Shown here: in pieces, positions 57,401 through 64,000 of the stretch
Layout of the letters: each line of letters opens with the position of its first letter
How positions within the stretch are numbered: the stretch's first letter is position 1
Assembly (NCBI GenBank): GCA_018697195.1
Contig: CM031878.1
Coordinates: forward strand, 33,273,818 to 33,337,817
Length of the DNA stretch: 64,000 nt
Direction of reading: 5' to 3'
Source of the DNA: Certhia americana
Lineage: Eukaryota > Chordata > Aves > Passeriformes > Certhiidae
Notes under the pieces: generated by a model
What the model was told of the DNA's origin: nothing
The model's database searches: none
Seen by the model: the letters and a program-made list of their open reading frames with translations, nothing else
Program-made: the position numbers and the translations under genes

Positions 57401-60347
57401 CCAGGGTGAACTTCACTGTGGATGTGCATGCATATGCCTGTTATGAGGGATGCACACAGGGGTGTGTTTTAAGCTCAGACTGGAACAGGCGATGGGAGCA
57501 TAGAAGCAGGCAGCCACTATCAAATTCTTGCACCTTTATCAGTGCCCTGACTGCGCAGCAAGTGTAGTAGGCTGCAGCAAGGTAAACGTCTCTTAACTAA
57601 CTGTCCTTCCCTAGTTCATTGTGGAAAATATAACTTTTTTTTCTTCCTAAGAGGCAGTGAAGAAAGTGTGACAAGGCATGTGGGAGTAGTGTTGGCACAC
57701 AGCTGCTTAACCTACACTCTCAGAAAAAGCAAGTAACCTATGGGACAGCAGAGTCTCCACCAAAGAGCTTATACATCTTGTTTGGACAGCATGAGAGTGC
57801 TGCTAACAGCAAGGGAAGAGAGTTGTTTGTGGTGGGAGTGCAGCTGGGGAAAGAACCAAGTAAGGATCCAACACTATATTTGGTGTGAGGTGAACACAGA
57901 GTCACAGTGCCATATGGTTCCTTGAGCCGCCTGTCCTTGCTGCCCAGGAGAGCACTGCACAAACTGCACTGCCCAAGAAAGGTCACATTCTTGCTCAGAA
58001 CATCCATTTCATACTAATGTCATTTGTGGCAACAGAGAAACAGTGTTTGTGCAGGCTTCTCTGATCTCTGCCTTGTGTAAGGAAAGAAACAGACTATGTC
58101 AGGGCTGAGGAATGTGTAAACTCTGCCAGGACAAGGCTTGCTTTAATGACTAAGAGCAGGCTGCTCTTCTTTCCAAGACATGTGAGATTTGTTACAGGTC
58201 ATACTAGATAGGAGTCTTCTTTCTCCCCTAAATTAGCATCAAAGCATGTAGATTTAGGCAGGGAAAAACAGCTATGTGCATTTTGGTGAATTTGCTACCA
58301 TACTCAGGGAGCAGTGTAAAGAACAGAGATCTGTATTAGTCAATTAGTTAACTAGTTATTTAGACAATTAGTTAATGGAGATTTGAAAAGAGGAACATCT
58401 TCACCCATGAATATGTCATTTGACAAAAATGGGCTATCCAGAAAACTAAAAACGTAACTACTCTTGGTCTTCTACCTTCTGACTACTGAGAGAAATACAA
58501 GTTTCACCATTATTCAAATACTAAGGATTGAAAGGGTTTGAAGGTAAATTCAAGTTATCATTTTGCTTTTTCCAATGCATCAAATAAAAATAACAAAACC
58601 TGAGATTAGCACCAAGAAGAAAAAAAAAAATAGTGTGGCAAGGAAAACATCAGAGTATCATCTTACTTTCTGCTATAGTATGTGATGTTTTGGATGGTTT
58701 TCTGCCTACAGCTGAACATAACACAAATTATTAGGGAAAAAGACCAGCATGGTTAAACAGACAACTTACTGGAAGTCAGGGAAAAAGAAGAGAGTTCATC
58801 ACCTGTGCAGGGAGGGGAAGATAATTTATGACTATAATGAGGGGATTACAGGTATGCTGGGAGGTTATGTAGGGAAAAACCTAAAAGAGCCTAGTACCCC
58901 TGGAGTTTAATTTGATCACTGAAATTGGCCACTGACCTACTTCTGCTGATGGCTACTCATCTGGACATTTTCTGGGTCTGTGTTGGGGACCAAACATGGT
59001 CCCCAACTATTGAGTTTCACTCAAAAAGAAGAAAGTTGACTGGACAGTTCTTTCCCAAATAGCCCAGTTTTGAGGAAGCATTTAATGCAGTTAGCAAACT
59101 ATCAGCAAACCAGGCTGCCTGAGGAAGGGCAGTGGTGCAACATTCAGGGTAACTCAGTCTGGGCATGCCCCAGGAGCAGCCATGGCTGATGTGTGTTGGT
59201 CATGAAAAGGGAGTCTTGAGAATGAACTAACCTGCAAAAACCTGGGGAGGAGACAGCTTTTGTCAATGCCGATGAGGATGTGTAGGATCTCCAGTACAGA
59301 TAACAACTGGCAAAGGCGCATTACAAGTCCTATGGAGTGAAATGTGTCAGCCAGTGAATCTGTAGACAAAATTAAGAGGAAGATTAGAGGATGGCTATGC
59401 AGTAAAAGTCTGGAACAACTACTGGGTTTACCCAGTAAACTGCTTTTACCCCATCATCACTGGAGCTGACAAAAAATAAAGGTCACACAGTACCAAACTT
59501 CTGGGTAGCGGAAGAAAAGCTTCAGGGAGTGGAGGAGGCAATCCATTCTATGTGTGTGGCTCTGACACACAGGCAGGAAGCTGAGAAAAGAATTAAATTC
59601 CCTATACTTAATGCATGGGAAAACACTGTGCAGGATGTGTTGGTTTAGAGATACTGCTTTAGGGTATTTCTAAATAGCAGAAGGTGTTGAGGAAATGCAT
59701 GAGAAATTTCTAAACACTAGGATATGTTGAGTTTCTGCACTGCCAAAAACAAGTAGTCCAGAAAGCAGGCATTTTATATGCCTATAAGTGTCCACCATTA
59801 TAAGTAATTTTAAATTTCCAGTCACAAGATTTCTATTTTTGTGTCTTAACCCCAGGCAACAGAAAGAGAAATATATTGTAATCTTTTTGGAGATAGAGAG
59901 TCATGTGCAATAACCACAAAGATATTCTCTCCTGGTGGCTTCAGTAAGATTAATATTTGACATAATGAAAGGGCCTAGTCACATTTAGGTTTATGTCTAA
60001 TTCAAATGTTATTAGCATACCACTGAATATTAAAGTTCATTAGAAAAACAAGAGCTTCATTCCCAGTGTGAATAGGGTAGAAGACAGGCACAAGTAATTT
60101 GTTCAGCCTTTTTAATGGAACATCTTTCTGATTGAATTACAGTCCCTGGTATTAGACATATACATGTTCACAAACTTTAATTTGATATTTCTGTCTGTCA
60201 CTGCTGCTTAAACTGTTCAAGGAAAATAGAGAAGGAGCCTTACCTTTCCCAAATGTCATGAACCTGATGATCATATTTGTAAATATCCAAGAATGTCCAC
60301 AGAATTGTGTTAAGTCATACACAAACAGGTACATGTTCATGGTAAAG
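48338..60347 (-). CDS. HACD4: 3-hydroxyacyl-CoA dehydratase 4 (HACD4/PTPLAD2), coding exons 2-7
   Basis: Six exons on the - strand (60347-60244, 59359-59232, 53379-53267, 50832-50726, 49330-49199, 48420-48338) join in frame with GT-AG introns to give 221 residues and a TAA stop. Human HACD4 has 232 residues; only the first dozen or so residues (exon 1) are missing. The family dehydrates 3-hydroxyacyl-CoA in the ER, the third step of very-long-chain fatty-acid elongation. Visible signatures are FCGHSWIFTNM, IGLVMRLCQ, LLPRFLQ, SQEEVQGKYVVCVLF, the active-site region PLYPLSVLAK, SLPYFESFGTYS and IYFPYVLKMYL, with several hydrophobic membrane segments and a C-terminal KKKRS that fits a KKXX ER-retrieval signal. 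Oddity: in PLYPLSVLAK the family's catalytic Glu, seven residues after the catalytic Tyr, is Lys. Frame and splice sites are otherwise intact. Confidence 0.94.
48421..49198 (-). other. HACD4 intron 6
   Basis: 0.78 kb of AT-rich intron; nothing recognised except an A/T-rich stretch near 48868-48910. Confidence 0.55.
49199..49330 (-). CDS. HACD4: HACD4 exon 6
   Basis: Acceptor tttttacag, donor gtaagt. It encodes GFAICVSLPYFESFGTYSIK then LPFPFTFSIYFPYVLKMYLL and VLFA, with a hydrophobic membrane segment at the end. SLPYFESFGTYS is a family signature. Confidence 0.94.
49331..50725 (-). other. HACD4 intron 5, with solo LTR
   Basis: A 1.4-kb intron of which 623 nt are a solo LTR (49654-50276). 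An AT dinucleotide run lies at about 49424-49452. The rest has A/C-rich simple sequence (50464-50525). Confidence 0.6.
49654..50276 (+). mobile_element. Solo endogenous retroviral LTR with 5-bp target duplication
   Basis: The element begins TGTTGGGGG and ends AAGACA (TG...CA), and is flanked on both sides by GTATG (49649-49653 and 50277-50281). It is clearly richer in G and C than its surroundings and has a typical avian LTR 3' part with ctttccaaaaccaagaca. No internal retroviral genes adjoin it, so it is a solo LTR left by recombination between two LTRs. Orientation is + (inferred from resemblance to avian LTRs), opposite to HACD4. The 143-codon frame at 49712-50143 lies inside it and is not a gene. 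Confidence 0.85.
50726..50832 (-). CDS. HACD4: HACD4 exon 5 (active-site exon)
   Basis: Acceptor tattgcag, donor gtaagg. It encodes YTYNMLARLGIYYLPLTWLN then FSLCIPLYPLSVLAK. The catalytic Tyr codon is at 50748-50750 (TAT on -). The codon seven residues later, 50727-50729, is AAA (Lys), where human HACD4 and the family have Glu. It ends one base into a Gly codon. The + strand frame at 50780-51220 is a shadow. Confidence 0.93.
50833..53266 (-). other. HACD4 intron 4
   Basis: 2.4 kb; nothing recognised beyond short homopolymers. The + strand frames 50997-51404 and 52708-52992 have no family resemblance. Confidence 0.5.
53267..53379 (-). CDS. HACD4: HACD4 exon 4
   Basis: Acceptor ttcttttcag, donor gtaagg. 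It encodes ITERIIVLFVVINSQEEVQG then KYVVCVLFFLWNLLDVV and ends in a split Arg codon. It is part of the transmembrane core. Confidence 0.93.
53380..59231 (-). other. HACD4 intron 3 (5.85 kb)
   Basis: The largest HACD4 intron in view. It includes GC-richer patches (53480-53800, 55730-55990, 56930-57120) without recognisable repeats, and TA-rich simple sequence at 56130-56200. No further exon is needed, since exons 3 and 4 join in frame. Confidence 0.5.
59232..59359 (-). CDS. HACD4: HACD4 exon 3
   Basis: Acceptor ttgtctacag, donor gttagt. It encodes SLADTFHSIGLVMRLCQLLS then VLEILHILIGIDKSCLLPRF and LQ, ending at a codon boundary. The strong resemblance to the PTPLA-like core is unambiguous. 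Confidence 0.94.
59360..60243 (-). other. HACD4 intron 2
   Basis: 0.88 kb, AT-rich; nothing recognised. Confidence 0.5.
60244..60347 (-). CDS. HACD4: HACD4 exon 2
   Basis: Acceptor ctttccacag, donor gtaagg on the - strand. It encodes FTMNMYLFVYDLTQFCGHSW then IFTNMIIRFMTFGK and ends one base into an Asp codon. FCGHSWIFTNM is a family signature. The opening residues FTMNMY stand where human, as I recall it, has YRKNAY. Frame and spacing indicate that exon 1, coding about 12 residues, precedes it; the ATG at 60340-60338 is probably internal. Confidence 0.92.
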
Positions 60348-63300
60348 CTGTGGAAAGTGAGAATAACAAACTGTATGATTTACAACAACATTGTAAGAAA
60401 TCGCACCCTCTTTGTCCATGTCAAGAAATCAAAGGAAAAGGGCAGAAATTGAGCCCTGCCCAGAAGGGCTTGGGGGAGCTGGTGGAGGAGAGGCCAAACA
60501 TGACCCAGAAATGGCACTCCCAGCCCAGAGAGCCAAACATGTCCTGGGCTGCATCCAAAGCTGTGTGGGCAGCAGGGAGGGGATTCTGCCCCTCTGCTCT
60601 GCTTGGGTGAGACCCCACCTGCAGGGCTGCAGCCAGCTCTGAGGAGACATGCACAGGAAGGACATGGACGTGTTGGAGAGGGTCCACAGGAGGGTCAAGA
60701 AGATGATCGGGGGTGGAGCACCTCTGTGAGGAAAGACTGAGAGAATTGGGATTGTTCAGCCCAGAGGAAAAAGGCTTCAGTGGCTAATCGTGGCCTTCTG
60801 GTACAAAGCAAACTTAAAAAGATGGAGACTTTTTACAAGAGCATGTAGTGACAGGACAAGGAATAATGGCTTTAGACTGAGAGAAGGCAGGATAAAGTTA
60901 GATATTAAGGAAAGAGTCTTTACTGTGAAGGTGGTGAGGCACTGCCAGAGGTTCCCCAGAGAAGCTGTGGATGCCCCATTCCTGGCAGTGTTCAAGGACA
61001 CAAGAAGGATGGCATTCTGAGAAACCTGGACTAGTGGAAGGCATCCCTGCCCATGGCAGGGGTGTTGGAACTAGATGAAGCTGAATGGAATTTAACAATT
61101 CTTAATGTTTCTTCCAACACAAACCATTCTTTAATTCTGTGAAATATAAACAGATCAGTGAAAACTGAGTGTGTCTCTCAGAGGTCCCAGAACAGAACTC
61201 TGTCTAATGGATTAAGGGCTCTCTTTCTTGATGTACTTAGGATATACCCAGAAAAATTTTAAGTTCCCAACAATCATTAGGGTGATCTGTGGCCATCAAG
61301 TGAAATTTGTGCTTCCAGAGGAAGAAGTATCTAAACAAAGACAGTCCATTAACTTCTGGATTCAAGCTGCATTTACTAAACAAAATCTTCTGTAGGAGAA
61401 GAATAACTTTTGCAGCTACTCTAACCTAATTTTCATGGACAATCTGACTTTTTGCAAAACTTCATAAGCTCTGGATAAACCTAATTTTCCATAAATGCAT
61501 TTTCTTCTGTTCTTTTCTGAAAAGAAGGCTTACCTGTCCTGCAGCTGTAAGACTACTTTTTAGGAAAGTAACTTGTTAATTTAATACTAGAATTTATCTC
61601 CTGTGTTGGACCTATTAATTTTCTGCCTTTCTAAGTAATATTCTCTTCAAGTTGTGCCTTGATCCTGTGTGTTCTCGTGGTATGTCTCTGCCAAAAAACT
61701 TCATATCATTCATTTATATCTATACATTAACAAATGGAATAAATTTCTCTGTTCAAAAATATCTAACTTTGATAAATGCCTACACTTCATTCCTAGCATT
61801 GGACCATAAGTAACAACACAGAGTTATTTAAATTGATCTAGATAAACTGATCTTCTAAATTTTTATTGTAAGTAAATCCCAGGGAGGTCGTAAAAAGTGC
61901 TTGTCTCTCTCTTCATTATGTGGGATGGCAGCTATGCATATCATCACTTCTATAAGCACAAAAAGATTTGTGAGAATAAAGTACTTCCCAAAAGATATAT
62001 TTGCCCTTTGATACTGTGAAAAATAAGACATCTAAGACCCTCTGTTCCATATATACCTTCCTTTTGGGAAAAGTGGGATACAATTGAATTGAACTAAAGT
62101 CCAATTAATTAATTTTTAAGATCAATTTATATCTAACCCAAATTCCACCTCTTTTATTACTGAATGACAATTTTTCCCATCTTTTGGTAAGAAGAAGTTG
62201 GGAAATTATATATTATAAAAAGACAAAAAATTAAGAACACTGTTTTGTGTTAAGAAACAGTCTTATTATTGGATGGATAGGAATTACTGTATGGAAGTTA
62301 CAGGAACAGACATGAGAATCTTGAGGCTTTCCAGTCAGGAGCTCCACCACTCTCTTTGGTCTGATACTGATGTGTGGGCTTTGCACTGCATGCAAGCTGA
62401 GCATATGGGTTTTCTCTTCTGAACTTTAGTTTGCTACATCTGTCTGTCATCCTCAGAACCTGTCTTTCAATGATTTGGTTGTATTTTCCAAACTCTTCCT
62501 GCATTGGCTGGCTAGAAAACTGTTGTTTTTGCAGTTCTTAAGGTACTTAATCTTGACCAAAGAGGGAGTAACATTTGTAAACGCAGCCTCACATTAGTGT
62601 TTTGGCAGTGTGGCAGCTGTTGCATGTTAGAACACATCATCTTTAAAATATACCAGTGACTGCAGAGATGTGTGCAGACTGTTGACATTAATGGAGGGCC
62701 CCATATTCCCCAAGGAGTGTAGAGATGTGGTGCTGGGCAGTGTGCCGGTGCTACACGGCACACAGATCCTGGACCCAGAACTGTGAGCAGCACAGTTCCC
62801 TCCCTTGATGAAACTCTCCACTGTGAAGAAACAGCCCTGATCTTAGAATGCATCATGCTTTTTCAGCCTACTTTGTTAATCCCCATACAAAAGGTACCTA
62901 AGACCAAACAAAAGCTTTTCACAGAAGCAAAGAAATCTGAAGAGACTGAAAGGTGATTTCAGTGTGATAAAAGGAAGCTGAAATGCAACTTTTCACCAAG
63001 GTTCTTCTCATCCAAAGGCTGACCTCTTTACCCATAGAAATAGAAGCGGACTAAAGATAACCTCTTTCACTCTCCCACCAGCTCTGTGTCACAACACAAA
63101 ATTCAGACATGCAAGGGCAGAAGAGAAGGTCTTTATTTAGATCCCCTGCTCCCATCAGTTCACAGCAGGGATGGCTCTACATTTCACTCCCAGAACCTAC
63201 TTCTGCAGCACTGTTTCACAGAAAACACAGACTTTCCATCATGGTCACTCCCTGAGCCATCCTCAGACTTTCTAGCTAGTCTTCCAAACCTCACTTTGCC

Positions 63301-64000
63301 ACCCTGATGCCTGACTTGCCACATGTCTTCCTTGTAGTGTGATTTGCCCTAAGGCACTCAGGTTTCCTTCGTTTGAAGGCATTGTGGGGGTGAGGGTGGT
63401 CACAGCACATTTCAAAACTCTGCCTGCATTGATGACAGGAGAAAGAAACAAAATAGGTCTTGCAGGAGATAGACCCAGAAGGCTGCACTTGCTGTCTGCT
63501 GTTTTAATTGTCAGTTTCACCTTATTTACTGTGGCTGATTTTATGCCAAATACACTGAAATGCTAGGGATGCACTTATCATATGTAATATCAACCTTGCT
63601 TAGCAGAAAACTTATCTGCTTTCTCTGTGGGCTCAAAACAGAAAACTAGATGAAATGTAAGAAATGTCAGAACTAGCACACAGCAAAGATTTGATCATTT
63701 TAGCTGCAAAGCCTGATGCATTTCCTCGGGCAGAAATTTCACAAAGTGTAACTGTTGCATTTTATTATTTTTATCACAAAGGTCTCCGATGCGTCTCTGC
63801 GGTAATTACCATCCAAGGCAAGCATGGAGGCAGTGTCTGGAGGGTGAGCTGAGGTGACAGTACAGCAGAGGCACCCAGATGAGGGCAGCCCTTGCCTCAT
63901 CTGCATGTCCTTTGCAGGGTGACAGGACAAAGACCACACTCAGGCTGCTCGCAAGGTTGTCCCACACGGAGGGTCCCACCCCGGCATGCAGAGCACTTCC
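60348..64000 (-). other. HACD4 intron 1 (partial); exon 1 not found
   Basis: The sequence upstream of exon 2 contains a CR1 copy (60450-61144). I searched the - strand for a short GC-rich first exon with an ATG, about 12 codons and a donor in the right phase, and for a CpG-rich promoter, and saw neither. The promoter and exon 1 are therefore probably beyond 64000. The frames at 62512-62856 and 63086-63307 have no recognised homology. Confidence 0.5.
60450..61144 (+). mobile_element. CR1 LINE 3' portion (end of ORF2 plus 3' UTR), sense
   Basis: Broken frames give CR1 ORF2 C-terminal pieces: VRPHLQG, MDVLERVHRRVKKMIGG, CSDRTRNNGFRLREGRIKLD and FPREAVDAPFLAVFKD. The CR1 3' UTR follows (tccctgcccatggcaggggt, ttggaactagatgaagctga), with the tail cattctttaattctgtgaaa. 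It is 5'-truncated, inserted in HACD4 intron 1 in the opposite direction. The overlapping frames at 60350-61020 on both strands come from it. Confidence 0.88.

Noticed and set aside
60350..61098. Six or more overlapping frames on both strands
   Set aside because: Nearly all lie within the CR1 copy 60450-61144; the pieces read as broken CR1 ORF2.
62512..62856. 114-codon frame on -, considered as HACD4 exon 1
   Set aside because: No resemblance to the HACD4 N-terminus and no suitable donor in the required phase; exon 1 should encode only about 12 residues.
1..64000. MIR491 or other known intronic miRNA of FOCAD
   Set aside because: In human MIR491 lies in an early FOCAD intron, outside this C-terminal part, and no matching hairpin was seen.
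1..64000. Bacterial-style systems, CRISPR arrays, tRNA or rRNA genes
   Set aside because: No spaced direct-repeat array, tRNA cloverleaf or rRNA-like sequence was noticed; the window is ordinary vertebrate gene and repeat DNA.

Overview
The window is vertebrate nuclear DNA, almost certainly from a bird. It is AT-rich, has short coding exons with GT-AG junctions separated by long introns, and carries avian CR1 LINE fragments and endogenous-retroviral LTRs of types common in bird genomes. A neoavian or passerine source is likely but not proven. The gene pair FOCAD-HACD4 matches the FOCAD/HACD4 (PTPLAD2) neighbourhood that lies on the Z chromosome in birds and on 9p21 in human. There are no bacterial genes, CRISPR arrays or operons.

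Layout. Positions 638-40408 (+ strand) hold the last 26 coding exons of FOCAD (focadhesin). Spliced together they form one uninterrupted frame of 3219 nt, giving 1072 residues plus the stop, about the C-terminal 60% of the protein. Every intron has GT-AG ends and the codon phases join cleanly. A polyadenylation signal lies at 40745-40750. Positions 48338-60347 (- strand) hold six coding exons of HACD4 (3-hydroxyacyl-CoA dehydratase 4), giving 221 residues plus the stop. The short first coding exon is not visible and probably lies beyond position 64000. The two genes converge tail to tail across about 7 kb (40766-47690), which is mostly decayed transposons: a CR1 3' end, a CR1 ORF2 remnant on +, a second CR1 ORF2 remnant on -, and an antisense LTR-like repeat.

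Other mobile DNA: CR1 3' ends at 9762-10375 (-) and 33825-34138 (+) in FOCAD introns, a small CR1 scrap near 4169, a CR1 3' portion at 60450-61144 (+) in HACD4 intron 1, and a clean solo LTR at 49654-50276 (+) flanked by a 5-bp target duplication in a HACD4 intron.

Function. FOCAD is a large helical-repeat protein linked to focal adhesions and to stability of the SKI mRNA-surveillance complex. HACD4 is an ER membrane dehydratase of very-long-chain fatty-acid elongation. They are syntenic neighbours and are not known to share a pathway. The most striking observation is in HACD4: the position of the catalytic glutamate of the HACD/PHS1 family is encoded as lysine (AAA, 50727-50729 on -), while the partner tyrosine is kept and the rest of the gene looks intact.
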